Origin: an uncultured Alphaproteobacteria bacterium
GTDB lineage: Bacteria; Pseudomonadota; Alphaproteobacteria; Thalassobaculales; Thalassobaculaceae
DNA: 49,290 nucleotides
Assembly: GCA_902589475.1 (NCBI GenBank)
Contig: CACITD010000014.1
Location: 1-49,290 of the forward strand
Direction of reading: 5' to 3'
In this document: positions 35,505-44,488 of the stretch, one piece after another
How the letters are laid out: the number at the start of each line of letters is the position of its first letter
How positions within the stretch are numbered: position 1 is the first letter of the stretch
Notes under the pieces: model-generated
What the model saw: only the letters and a program-made list of their open reading frames with translations
The model's database searches: none
What the model was told of the DNA's origin: nothing
Position numbers and translations under genes: made by a program

Positions 35505-35873
35505 CTATACCTTTGCTAGTTGCTCTTCAATTTTTGACATCAATCTAGCAAAATCAACTGGTTTAGTATCATAATCGTTACATCCTGCCTCGATAGCACT
35601 AGATTTGTGCTCCTCCATAGCATGAGCTGATAGTGCAATGATTGGAATATCCTTCGTTGAAGCGTCGCTTTTCAATTTCCTTGTAGCGCCCCAACCATCT
35701 AAAACTGGCAAACTAAGGTCCATCAAAATTATATCTGGGTTTTCTTTTTGGGCTGCTTCCACGCCAGCTTGTCCGTCCCTCGCAATGACGAGGTCAAAAT
35801 TCTTTCTCTTTAAGCGTCGTGATAGCATATAAATGTTGTCTTCATTGTCCTCAACATACAATATTTTTGTCAT
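35505..35873 (-). CDS. Single-domain response regulator, DivK-like
   Basis: A 122-residue receiver with no output domain. Acidic pocket residues are near the start (YVEDNEDN), the phospho-acceptor is Asp52 (IILMDLSLP), Ser82 lies in ALSAHAM, and Lys104 in DTKPVDF. The sequence resembles DivK and phosphorelay receivers. It sits between the giant hybrid kinase and the receiver-cyclase, starting four bases after the kinase stop, so it likely shuttles phosphate between them or adjusts kinase output. No histidine phosphotransfer protein is visible in the window. Confidence 0.88.
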   Translation of the reverse strand: MTKILYVEDNEDNIYMLSRRLKRKNFDLVIARDGQAGVEAAQKENPDIILMDLSLPVLDGWGATRKLKSDASTKDIPIIALSAHAMEEHKSSAIEAGCNDYDTKPVDFARLMSKIEEQLAKV

Positions 35874-35877
35874 TGCT

Positions 35878-38800
35878 CTATCCCATTCTCACATTTCTTA
35901 ATACTTTAGCTACATCGCCGGCTATTGTACCCTCAGTATCAGGTGTCTTTTCTAGTATGCGAGTAACCTCACCGGAGAGAAATTTTTTGTCTTTGTCTGT
36001 TAAATCTGCACCAGTAACAACAACTATTGGGACATCATTGCCAAACTTTTCCCTATAAATCTCTAGAAATTCGAAGCCATTCATCACTGGCATATTTAGA
36101 TCTAATAAAATTAGATCCGGAGACCCAACACCCGCCTTAAGCTTTTCTAGTGCAACTTTCCCGTTTTCTGCTTCCATCACGTCGTACGCTTCTTTTGACA
36201 ACGCCTCCCGCAATAGAAATCTAAGTTCATTATCATCTTCGATGATGAAAACTGTCTTACCATCGCCGGAACCTATCAATTTTTCTATTGAAGAGATTAA
36301 ACGATCACGTTCTACAGGCTTGGATAAATAATCTGCCGCCCCCAGTGAAAACCCTCTATTTTTCTCATCTAAAATTGAAGCCATAATTACAGGTATATTT
36401 GCTGTTTCTTTACTTGCTTTTAATGTTCTTAGAACCGACCAACCGTCCATCCCTGGCATTAAAATATCCAGCACGACGGCATCAGGTTGTCGTTCGATTG
36501 CCATTTTTATACCCAAGGGGCCATCTTCAGCTATTAGCACGCCAAAACCATCCCTCTCAAGTTGTCGTTTCATGAGATCACGGACCGTGGGATCATCATC
36601 GATGATGAGTATCGTGTGCTCTGCTCTTGTGGACGACACTTTATCTGTATCGCCCAAAACAACTGCATCATATTTGATGGCGTCTGCCTGAACATTGTCA
36701 GCATTATTAGCATTTATAGTGATTGACGCAGTGAAAGTAGTACCTTCGCCTTCTACGCTGCTGACATCTACATCACCCCCCATAATTCTACTTAAATGTT
36801 TGGTTATTATTAAGCCAAGTCCCGTGCCACCATACTTACGCGTTGTTGAACTATCAGCCTGCGTAAATGCCTGAAATAACTTATTTACTTGGGCTTCCGA
36901 CATTCCTATGCCGGTGTCAGTTATAGCTATATCTAAAAATTCTTTCTCGCCTTTTTCTCGCGAATTTAAAGAGATGGTTACCTGACCATTTTCCGTGAAT
37001 TTGCACGCATTCGACACTAAGTTCAATACAATCTGGCGCACCCGTGTTTGGTCTGAATGTATTGAGTCAAAGTCCAGATTATTTCTTAAAATAAGCTCAT
37101 TATTATTTTTCTGGGCCAAAGGCTCCGACGTCGCCATAATATCTCTCATGATATCGGAGACAAGAAATTGCTCAAAATAGAGTTCGATCTTCCCTGCTTC
37201 TATTTTTGAGAGATCTAAAACATCATTAATTAATGTTAATAAATGACGACTAGCATTGTGTATCCGATCTAAGGGCTCAAGGTAGTCGTCCAAACTATCG
37301 TCCTCAGCATCCTCCTTGAGCATTTCTGTTAGACCAATAACCGCATTTAGAGGCGTACGCAACTCATGGCTCATATTTGCTAAAAATTGACTTTTAGCTT
37401 CATTGGCCTCATCCGCTTCAATTTTTGCTAATTCGAGGTCTTTTTCTCGCTTTTTCAACTCAGTGATATCCGACGCAAAACTTAAAGTACTCCCGTCCTT
37501 CAGTCGCGTGTCATTAAACAGAAGAATTGTTCCATCAGCGAACTCAGTTTCTCGTACTTGTTGTCCTTCAATTTGCTGCCAACTTTTTTGCCTCTCAAGA
37601 ATTCTTTGTTCCTTAGACAGTTTATCCGCAAATACAATGGCGTTTCTTGACAAAAATTGATCACGCATCGAGGACCTCGGTTCACCAATATCCAGCGCGA
37701 CACCAAATTTATCCCAGAGATCTCTGAGCACTCTATTCACTCCGATTAAATTATCCTCTTTATCCCAAAACGACATTCCATTAGGAATTTGTTCAAGTGC
37801 TTCGGTCAACCTGCGATTGACTTCTTCGCGTCTCTTTCGCTCTGTTATATCGGTGTAGACGCTAATAACCGATCCGTCTGGAAACGTTTTGTCTGAAAAA
37901 AGGAGCACGGTCCCATCAGAGTAAACCTGCTCGCGCTCGGTAGTGCCTACCTTCATTAATTGTTGCTGAATATCATTTTCTGTAAGACCCTCTTTACCAC
38001 TTTCACCAGGCCTCATTCCAGTAGCGATGAACTGTTTCCGCATATCTAACCGACTCACCCCTGGCCTCATATCAAAGCCTTGTTTTTTACTAAACTCAGT
38101 TGCTACAGCATTACAGAACACAAGATTTTGGTTTTCGTCCCAAAATACTAATCCATTTGAGATCGAGTTAATTCCGTCACTCAATCTTTGCAACTCAGAT
38201 TCCCTACGTTTCTGCTCCGTTATATCTGTGAAAGCCTGGAACAAACTTCCGTCTTTAAGCCTAATGTAAGAGAAAAGATACGTGTCATCGCCAACAACAC
38301 GCTCAAAACTTTCAGCTACACTATCCTCGTTCTCATTGTATAAAATACTAGCGCGTTGCGATTTCAACTGCGCAATGAACGCTTCATCAGTCATATTGTC
38401 GGGAATTTCAAAGGACGCAGTCTCAACTTGTCGCCTCGCTACTTCGTCATAAGAGGCACCTAGACGAAACTCGAAATCAAAGCTATTTAAGCCGAACTGA
38501 TGCGCGCTTCTGTTAAAATAAATGAGAACATCATCTTTATTCCATATCAATGTCCCCACCGAGCTATAATCAGTAGCTGTATTTAATCTCGCTAACTCTA
38601 ATTCATGTTTCTTAAGTTCTGTGATATCTGCAAAGGTTTGAAATAGACTACCGTCCTGTAGTCGCACCATGGAGCTTAAGAAGGTTTTGTCACCAAATTC
38701 TCTTTCAAAACTTTGGGATTCGCTCTCTCCATCGTGTTGATACGTTACCAAAGCTCGGTTTTTTAATTGCTTTTCCAAAAAGTCATCCAAGGTAGTATCA

Positions 38801-41343
38801 TCTGGTACAACGAGTGCGCCCTTATCCATTAAAGACCTTGCAAAATCTGTATAAGTGATACCCTCCTCTATCTCTACCCCATGAACCTCCTTATTATGCT
38901 CTTTAACAAAGCGATTAGCATAAATAAGTCGGTCGTCTTTATCCCAAATCATTGATCCCACCGAACTTAAATCCGTTGCAGTTCTCAACCGTTGAAGTTC
39001 CGCCTCTTGCTTCTTAAGCTCGGTTACATCTGTTACAATGGTGACAAGGCCACCGTCGCCTAATCGCGCATCGGTTAAGAGAAATTGCTGTCCCTTGCTA
39101 GTAGTTCGCTCCCTGACTTGTTGGCCTTTTAAATCAGCTCTCGAAGTAGAAATCTCTTTAAGGTATTCTTTCTCGGATTTTCCGTCAGGTATGGCGATCG
39201 CACCATCTTTGATCATCGATTTCTGTATCTCAATCCATGTATCACCGAGCTCGTAGGATCTAATCCCCCGTGCTTTTTGAACCTGATTAACGAACTTGTT
39301 TACGAATACTAACTTGTCATCTTTATCCCATAACAGCATTCCATTTGGCACCTCCTGCATAGCAGAGGATAAACGTTCTAGCGCTTCATTTTGTCTTTTC
39401 AAGTCAGTTATATCAGTGGAAATTGTAACCAATCCCCCATCATCAAGGCGATTAGTACTAAGACGAAAAGTTGCAATATTCATCTCTGACTCAAGTACTT
39501 CCTCTTCCTTTATTGAAGAGCGAATTTTGATACGTTCCTTAATAAAATTTTGCTTTGTAGTGCCTTTAGGAGGAATAACGCTGCCTGCATTGATTAAAAG
39601 GGTAACATACTCCGACCAACTCATGCCTTCTTTGACTTCTACGCCACTTTGCTCCATGTCTTGATGAAATTTTGCGTTTCCAAAAAGAAACTTATCCTCT
39701 CGATCGAATACCCAAATACCTGCAGAGGACTTATCCATGGCATTAGATAAAACCGATATCTTTTCACTACTTGCTTTTAGCTCAGTAATGTCAGACGATA
39801 CCGTAACGAGTCCTCCATTATCCAAACGTGTAGTGGTTAAAAGACTAGTTCCTTTAGCCGTCCTTCTCTCAGTAATTTCGAAATCCTTAATTTTTAACCG
39901 TTGAGCCGCCCTCTGATTTATAAATTGTTCCTCGTCAAGGATTTCGCCAGGGGATAAGATTTGCGCCTTTACTAACAACCTAAGATAGTCTTGATATTTC
40001 ATTCCAACTTTAGGCTCAAACCCTGCATCTCTGGCTGTCGATCTTACTTGCTCATTAGCGAAAATTAGTCTTTCGTCTTTATCAAAAATCCAAATGCCGT
40101 TGGACGATTTATCCATTGCTTCAGTGAGAACACTTAATTTGTCGTTTGTTGATTTTAAATCTGTGATATCGGTAGAAATCGTTAAAAGCCCACCATCGTC
40201 CAAACGGGTCTCCGTTAACAATCTGGTACCCATTGTTTCAGTGTTCAGTTCCCTTACTTCTTCAGTAGTAATTTTAGCTCTATTTTCAATTCTTGATGAA
40301 AGAAAATCGTCTAGTGTTACATCATCTGGAAGCTTTACGACGCCAGCATTAATCATTTGCCGGATGTAATCGATGTAGTGCATCTCTTCGGTTATTACTA
40401 TGCCTGATTTTCTCGAGTTTTCTTTTACGAAAGTATTTGTGAATATAAACTTATCATTTTTATCAGATATTATTATCCCATTAGACGATTTGTTCATTGC
40501 CTCGGAAAGCACGGCATTCTTGGCATTGCTTTCACGCAGTTCCTTTGCTTGCTTTTTGTAGTCGGTTATATCAGACACAACAGTTATAAACCCCCCATCA
40601 TCTAGGCGAGTAGTTGTATCCAAAATCCAGGTTCCATCAGATCTTCCAGTTTCTGTGATATACTGATGATCTATGTTCTCCCTCATTGCTTTTCGATTGG
40701 CTAAGTGTTCTTCAGCTGTCATCCCTTCGGGTACTGTAAAGATACCCTTCTCAACTAGGCGCCTCAGCCATTCGTCATGCGTCATCCCTTCATGGACGGG
40801 CAACCCTCTACTATTCTGCAAATCATGAAAGCTCTTATTTCCATAGACAAATCTGCCGTCCTTATCGAAAATAAACGTTGTGTTGCCCGTGCTATCTAGG
40901 GCTTTAGAAAGCGACGTTAGTTTTTCGTTATTCTGCTTTTGCTCTGTGATATCAGTAAAGCTAGTAAACAGACCACCATCTTTCAGACGAATATCGGTTG
41001 ATAATACCGTTACACCATTCTTGAACGTTAGTTCTCTTGAACGCCTATCCTTTATGTCCTGACGCTCTTTCTCCATCTTGTTTAGAAAACTCTCCTGATC
41101 TAAATCTTCAGGAACCTCGATTATACCTAGCGTAATTTCCTGCGCGGTCCATTTGCGCCAACTCATGCCCTCCGTCAACTCAACCTTACCAAATTTTTCA
41201 TTGAATTCTTCATTTTGATAAATTTCGAGCATGCCCGGATCTGCGTGCAAAAGATTATCATCTTCATCCCATAAGATAGTTCGAACTCCTGTCGCCGAGA
41301 GGCCTTCGAACAATTGACTCAATTGATTGGTATTTGGTTCCAT
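35878..41343 (-). CDS. Giant cytoplasmic hybrid histidine kinase with ten PAS-like units
   Basis: A 1821-residue kinase with no membrane segment. Ten PAS-like units, each 125-142 residues, fill residues 1 to about 1303; most end in a DITxxK motif. They are followed by a HisKA domain (phosphorylated His about 1326 in MSHELRTPL), HATPase (N box NLVSNACKF, DTGIGM, GGTGLGL), and two receivers with Asp at about 1626 (VVLDILMPGMD) and 1748 (LILLDLNMPV). REC-REC at the end suggests a phosphorelay. The ATG at 41343 has GAAGGG eight bases upstream and is preferred over GTG 41352. Ligands are unknown; no haem or flavin motif was recognised in the PAS units. Confidence 0.92.
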   Translation of the reverse strand: MEPNTNQLSQLFEGLSATGVRTILWDEDDNLLHADPGMLEIYQNEEFNEKFGKVELTEGMSWRKWTAQEITLGIIEVPEDLDQESFLNKMEKERQDIKDRRSRELTFKNGVTVLSTDIRLKDGGLFTSFTDITEQKQNNEKLTSLSKALDSTGNTTFIFDKDGRFVYGNKSFHDLQNSRGLPVHEGMTHDEWLRRLVEKGIFTVPEGMTAEEHLANRKAMRENIDHQYITETGRSDGTWILDTTTRLDDGGFITVVSDITDYKKQAKELRESNAKNAVLSEAMNKSSNGIIISDKNDKFIFTNTFVKENSRKSGIVITEEMHYIDYIRQMINAGVVKLPDDVTLDDFLSSRIENRAKITTEEVRELNTETMGTRLLTETRLDDGGLLTISTDITDLKSTNDKLSVLTEAMDKSSNGIWIFDKDERLIFANEQVRSTARDAGFEPKVGMKYQDYLRLLVKAQILSPGEILDEEQFINQRAAQRLKIKDFEITERRTAKGTSLLTTTRLDNGGLVTVSSDITELKASSEKISVLSNAMDKSSAGIWVFDREDKFLFGNAKFHQDMEQSGVEVKEGMSWSEYVTLLINAGSVIPPKGTTKQNFIKERIKIRSSIKEEEVLESEMNIATFRLSTNRLDDGGLVTISTDITDLKRQNEALERLSSAMQEVPNGMLLWDKDDKLVFVNKFVNQVQKARGIRSYELGDTWIEIQKSMIKDGAIAIPDGKSEKEYLKEISTSRADLKGQQVRERTTSKGQQFLLTDARLGDGGLVTIVTDVTELKKQEAELQRLRTATDLSSVGSMIWDKDDRLIYANRFVKEHNKEVHGVEIEEGITYTDFARSLMDKGALVVPDDTTLDDFLEKQLKNRALVTYQHDGESESQSFEREFGDKTFLSSMVRLQDGSLFQTFADITELKKHELELARLNTATDYSSVGTLIWNKDDVLIYFNRSAHQFGLNSFDFEFRLGASYDEVARRQVETASFEIPDNMTDEAFIAQLKSQRASILYNENEDSVAESFERVVGDDTYLFSYIRLKDGSLFQAFTDITEQKRRESELQRLSDGINSISNGLVFWDENQNLVFCNAVATEFSKKQGFDMRPGVSRLDMRKQFIATGMRPGESGKEGLTENDIQQQLMKVGTTEREQVYSDGTVLLFSDKTFPDGSVISVYTDITERKRREEVNRRLTEALEQIPNGMSFWDKEDNLIGVNRVLRDLWDKFGVALDIGEPRSSMRDQFLSRNAIVFADKLSKEQRILERQKSWQQIEGQQVRETEFADGTILLFNDTRLKDGSTLSFASDITELKKREKDLELAKIEADEANEAKSQFLANMSHELRTPLNAVIGLTEMLKEDAEDDSLDDYLEPLDRIHNASRHLLTLINDVLDLSKIEAGKIELYFEQFLVSDIMRDIMATSEPLAQKNNNELILRNNLDFDSIHSDQTRVRQIVLNLVSNACKFTENGQVTISLNSREKGEKEFLDIAITDTGIGMSEAQVNKLFQAFTQADSSTTRKYGGTGLGLIITKHLSRIMGGDVDVSSVEGEGTTFTASITINANNADNVQADAIKYDAVVLGDTDKVSSTRAEHTILIIDDDPTVRDLMKRQLERDGFGVLIAEDGPLGIKMAIERQPDAVVLDILMPGMDGWSVLRTLKASKETANIPVIMASILDEKNRGFSLGAADYLSKPVERDRLISSIEKLIGSGDGKTVFIIEDDNELRFLLREALSKEAYDVMEAENGKVALEKLKAGVGSPDLILLDLNMPVMNGFEFLEIYREKFGNDVPIVVVTGADLTDKDKKFLSGEVTRILEKTPDTEGTIAGDVAKVLRNVRMG
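37435..41343 (-). repeat. Ten tandem PAS-encoding units
   Basis: Unit boundaries follow the DITxxK ends. Lengths in residues are about 139, 127, 134, 126, 126, 128, 134, 134, 125 and 130. Units 3, 4 and 5 share AMxKSSxGI and RLD(D/N)GGL(L/V)T. Units 7 and 8 share SSVGxxIWxKDDxLIY and a SFER..GD segment. Units 9 and 10 share FWDxxxNL and DGTxLLF. The grouping points to stepwise duplication of neighbouring units. Confidence 0.85.
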
Positions 41344-41351
41344 CTTCTTCA

Positions 41352-41357
41352 CCCTTC
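41352..41357 (-). promoter_or_regulatory. Ribosome binding site of the hybrid kinase
   Basis: GAAGGG on the minus strand lies eight bases before the ATG at 41343. It overlaps the GTG at 41352, so the ATG is the likelier start. Confidence 0.5.
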
Positions 41358-41358
41358 A

Positions 41359-41371
41359 GTGATCAGATCAC
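41359..41371. promoter_or_regulatory. Palindrome just upstream of the hybrid kinase gene
   Basis: GTGATC-A-GATCAC is a perfect 6-base inverted repeat around one base, 15 bases before the kinase ATG and next to its ribosome site. Binding of a regulator here could block translation initiation or transcription. It may also be chance. Confidence 0.3.
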
Positions 41372-41673
41372 GGCCCTAGCCGCACAAATAAGGTACCCAA
41401 AATTTTGCTAAATAATTTTCTGTACTGTCAACCGATAAACGCAACTGTCATAAATTTGTAACAGTATTTAGTCACTTCCAATTTGACGGTTGAGGGATTA
41501 GTAAATTGATATTTACCGAACCAAAGACAGGAAAGCTTTAGCTCTCAAATCTTGTGGGAACCACTTTTCTCAAATTTCCGGAGAGCCGTTAGCAGATTTA
41601 CCGTTCAAGTTTTGCCCATAAAAAAGTGAGATTTGGGCAAATGGGAAAACAGTAAGGGTTAGAGAAAACCTTA

Positions 41674-42432
41674 TTATGACTCGGCCAAGTCCCGAAGCAT
41701 TGGGCCACCTTCTGTTAGGGCGTGCATCCCCAATACGCTAACGCATTGAAAGATTTCCATAATCTCTTCTTTTGTTGCGCCATAGTTGAGCGCATTTCGG
41801 ATGTGAATTCTAGCTCCCTCCTCATGCAAATGAGTTGTAGCCGTATCAATCGCGATATATATAAATTCCTTTACCTTGGGCTCTAACGTTCCCGACTTCC
41901 AGGGGACGGAGGAAAAATCAAGATAACACTCAAAGAACTCTGGGCTAAGTTTTAACATGTCGTCCCAAAACGGGCTCCAATAGCCGCGATTTTTAATAAA
42001 GCTTTCCTTTAAGGCTTTTTCATGATCTCCATATTCAATATTATCAACTTCATCACCGCGACCCATCTTCCTCAACTCATCCATCAAAATTGGGACACCC
42101 ATGGTACACGTGTGTATCCCTAAAACACTGGTTAACTCCAAAACTTCCATTATCTCGTCTCGGGTTGCACCCAGGGCAAGTGCGTTTTCCATATGCAACT
42201 TTAAGCCTGGCAGATATAAGTGTGTAGTTGATGCATCTATCGCGATATAAATAAATTCCCGAATTTTAGGGGACAACGCATTATTTTTGGATGGAACAGA
42301 TGAAAACCTAGAGTAAGTAGAGAAGAAATTACTATCAAGCTCTAAAACATCTTCCCAAAACTTACTCCAATAGCCGCGATTTTTAATAAATTCTTCTTTT
42401 AACTGCTCTTTAGTTTTAGTTGTCTCAGACAT
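41674..42432 (-). CDS. Duplicated carboxymuconolactone decarboxylase-fold protein
   Basis: A 252-residue protein made of two AhpD/CMD-like halves (about 12-120 and 142-250). Each begins with FIKNRGYWSxFW and has SSVPxKxxxLxPKxxEFIYIAID, then THL, HxxNALxxGATxxEIME and SVLGxH. The CxxC pair of AhpD is absent from both halves, so peroxidase activity of the AhpD kind is unlikely. The function is unknown. Its stop-to-start distance to the upstream sterol-desaturase-type gene is three bases, so the two are translationally coupled and probably work together. Confidence 0.78.
   Translation of the reverse strand: MSETTKTKEQLKEEFIKNRGYWSKFWEDVLELDSNFFSTYSRFSSVPSKNNALSPKIREFIYIAIDASTTHLYLPGLKLHMENALALGATRDEIMEVLELTSVLGIHTCTMGVPILMDELRKMGRGDEVDNIEYGDHEKALKESFIKNRGYWSPFWDDMLKLSPEFFECYLDFSSVPWKSGTLEPKVKEFIYIAIDTATTHLHEEGARIHIRNALNYGATKEEIMEIFQCVSVLGMHALTEGGPMLRDLAES
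41975..42390. repeat. 26-base perfect direct repeat 390 bases apart
   Basis: Copies at 41975-42000 and 42365-42390 are identical on the plus strand and encode the FIKNRGYWS segment in both halves of the duplicated protein. The spacing is exactly 130 codons. Identity in silent positions suggests either a recent duplication or gene conversion, or a fixed codon choice. Confidence 0.85.
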
Positions 42433-42435
42433 TAA

Positions 42436-43494
42436 TCAAACCCTTTGCCTTAATTCATCGCGTCGTGCTTTTATGCGTTCACGCATTTTGACATCTGCCT
42501 CTTTGGAGCCATCGTGAAACGTTCCAAACCACTTGTCCAACGGGGCAAGGCTGCCACCATAATTACACTCGAAATGCTTATGATGCAGATAATGAAAATG
42601 GTTTCCGCCATCTATCCCCAATTTTTTTCCAATCATCAGCTTGTCAAAGCCACTATGTGAGAGAGCCGGATAAAATGCTGCAAGTTGCAACTGAAACAAT
42701 GCATTCACGGGATGTGCTGCGATAAGCCACTGAACCATTAGCGTAGATAAATAGATCAGATGTTCAACAGGATGCATAGCTAATCCTGACCATGGACCTA
42801 CCTCTACATTTCTGTGATGTAAGGCGTGAAAACGATTATAGAAAAACTTAACATGCAGTAGCCTGTGCCCAAGATAAAAATGCACAGCGTGGATAGCGGG
42901 CGCAAGCAAAATTAGAAAAACAAACCAGCTCCAAAATACAACTTGCGAGCTACCTAGGTCGAAAAGACCAAGATAGCCATTGGCAAAAGCCCAATAAGTG
43001 AACACTTCGTAACCAGTGATGATTGGCACAGCGGAGGCAAGCGTTCGTATCATATTATCTCGAACCTGGTTTTTAAAAAGGAACTTTTTACTACCTTTTG
43101 CAAATGGCCGCGTGGTAAAGCGATGATTATTTCCTTGTCCTTGAAAGACATATAGATACAAGTGCAAACCACCAAATAACAGCGTAATGAGCGCCAAATT
43201 GCGCGCGAATATTAACCCAACCCACCAAAGCTCAAAAGTTGCCATCGTCGATAGATCGGGTGTTAAGTAACACCAAGTCAATAGTGTAATGCCCATCCAG
43301 AAGGCATTATAAGGCCAGAGAAATCCTGGAAACCCAAACAACCATTTCGACATAGTTGGAAATTTTATCGGCCAATTGTTTATTGGGGCAAGCGTTATTG
43401 GTTTCGACGGCCGCCACTCTCCCCTTGAATTCCTATCATATGATACCTCACTCAAACTACTATCCTCCGCGCGGTGTTGGTGGAATACTATCAT
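42436..43494 (-). CDS. Sterol desaturase/fatty acid hydroxylase family protein
   Basis: A 352-residue membrane di-iron enzyme. Several hydrophobic helices surround the His clusters: HFYLGHRLLH (HxxxxHxxxH), HALHH, and HFHYLHHKH near the C-terminus, the eight-histidine pattern of this family. Family members hydroxylate or desaturate sterols, carotenoids or acyl chains at the membrane. The partner is the duplicated decarboxylase-fold gene, which starts three bases after this gene's stop. The substrate is not known; hopanoid or lipid modification is a guess. Confidence 0.88.
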   Translation of the reverse strand: MIVFHQHRAEDSSLSEVSYDRNSRGEWRPSKPITLAPINNWPIKFPTMSKWLFGFPGFLWPYNAFWMGITLLTWCYLTPDLSTMATFELWWVGLIFARNLALITLLFGGLHLYLYVFQGQGNNHRFTTRPFAKGSKKFLFKNQVRDNMIRTLASAVPIITGYEVFTYWAFANGYLGLFDLGSSQVVFWSWFVFLILLAPAIHAVHFYLGHRLLHVKFFYNRFHALHHRNVEVGPWSGLAMHPVEHLIYLSTLMVQWLIAAHPVNALFQLQLAAFYPALSHSGFDKLMIGKKLGIDGGNHFHYLHHKHFECNYGGSLAPLDKWFGTFHDGSKEADVKMRERIKARRDELRQRV

Positions 43495-43582
43495 TGAAAA
43501 GTGAAAAGAAAAAGCAACGGAGTCCGGTATTTACTTTATATCATTCTTAAGATTGCTTCCTGTATCTAAAGAGACAATCATC

Positions 43583-44473
43583 CTATGTAATTGATGCTTC
43601 ATAGATATCGTTGATTGTTTGGCTAAGAGTGTTATTGAATATTTCATCGCTCTGTTGGGCCGACAGCCCCTCTGTAAGAGCTCTAGAAAAACTAGCCGTC
43701 ATACCCAAGTTTGACCGAAGTCTTAGATTAGACTCTTCCCTTGTATATCCTCCCGATAAAGCTACAACACGCATAACTTTAGCATGATCAATTGCGGGGG
43801 AATAAAGGTTTGCGTTTTCTGGAAGGGTAAGCTTTAGCATCACTCTCTGTTCGCCTTGCAATGCATCCAAATGCTTTATCAAATTCGCTAAAAGTATCTC
43901 TTCTGCTTCAGCTTTATCTTCTATTTTGATATTCACCTCGGGTTCGATAATTGGAACTAGACCATAACCAAGGATGGTTTGACCTATCTCAAATTGCTGA
44001 GACACATTCTCTTCAATACCTTTATTATCCGCTCGATTTATTACTGACCGCATTTTCGTTCCGAAAATACCAGCGGCGCTTGCTCTTTCGAGTAAACTTT
44101 CAAGGTCCGGCATTGGTTTCATCAACTGCACGCCGTTGTTTTCGTCCGCGAGTCCTTTATCAACTTTTAAAAATGGTACTATTCTGCGTTCATCCCATAA
44201 AAAGTCTGCTGCGGATTTTCCTGCGACCTCCCGATCCATTGTGTTTTCAAAAAGAATGGCGCCAATTACTTTATTACCGTTAAATGCGGGCGATTGCATA
44301 ATTCTGCATCTCATTTGATGAATTAAGTCAAACATTTGATCATCATCTTTGTAGGCATTCTCATCTATGCCATATAACTTTAGAGCTTTGGGAGTAGAAC
44401 CACCACTTTGATCCAATGCGGCAACAAAACCAGGGCCACTGGTCATCTTTTCGGCTTGGTCCGCTCTCGTCAT
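43583..44473 (-). CDS. fda: Class I fructose-bisphosphate aldolase
   Basis: A 296-residue class I aldolase of the bacterial Fda type. Features are GPGFVAALDQSGGSTPKAL at the N-terminus, IGAILFENTMDRE, the active-site strand PFLKVDKGL, LVPIIEPEVNI, and RVVALSGGYTREE. The start is the ATG at 44473, with GGGGAG nine bases upstream; this gives 296 residues, the common length, whereas the longer TTG form at 44503 adds ten residues. It splits fructose-1,6-bisphosphate by a Schiff-base mechanism in glycolysis and gluconeogenesis. It appears to be a single-gene unit. Confidence 0.92.
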   Translation of the reverse strand: MTRADQAEKMTSGPGFVAALDQSGGSTPKALKLYGIDENAYKDDDQMFDLIHQMRCRIMQSPAFNGNKVIGAILFENTMDREVAGKSAADFLWDERRIVPFLKVDKGLADENNGVQLMKPMPDLESLLERASAAGIFGTKMRSVINRADNKGIEENVSQQFEIGQTILGYGLVPIIEPEVNIKIEDKAEAEEILLANLIKHLDALQGEQRVMLKLTLPENANLYSPAIDHAKVMRVVALSGGYTREESNLRLRSNLGMTASFSRALTEGLSAQQSDEIFNNTLSQTINDIYEASIT

Positions 44474-44482
44474 AATATCCGT

Positions 44483-44488
44483 CTCCCC
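44483..44488 (-). promoter_or_regulatory. Ribosome binding site fixing the aldolase start
   Basis: GGGGAG on the minus strand lies nine bases before the ATG at 44473 and supports it over the upstream TTG at 44503. Confidence 0.55.

Larger units (their letters stand above)
41344..41673. other. 330-base upstream region of the kinase operon, rich in inverted repeats
   Basis: No gene is seen. The stretch contains a 13-base palindrome at 41359-41371, ACTGT/ACAGT arms at 41444-41465, and a 7-base inverted repeat TTTGCCC/GGGCAAA at 41611-41641 with a 17-base loop and no T-tract. The last may form a hairpin in the transcript leaving the decarboxylase-like gene. The promoter of the kinase operon must lie here or further upstream. 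Confidence 0.45.

Noticed and set aside
36995-40369. Several plus-strand open frames opposite the hybrid kinase gene
   Set aside because: They are repeated shadows of the PAS units, with similar sequence because the units are similar, and have no independent support.
41611-41641. Intrinsic terminator behind the CMD-fold gene
   Set aside because: The 7-base stem has a 17-base loop and no T-run after it on the minus strand; kept only as an inverted repeat in the leader region.
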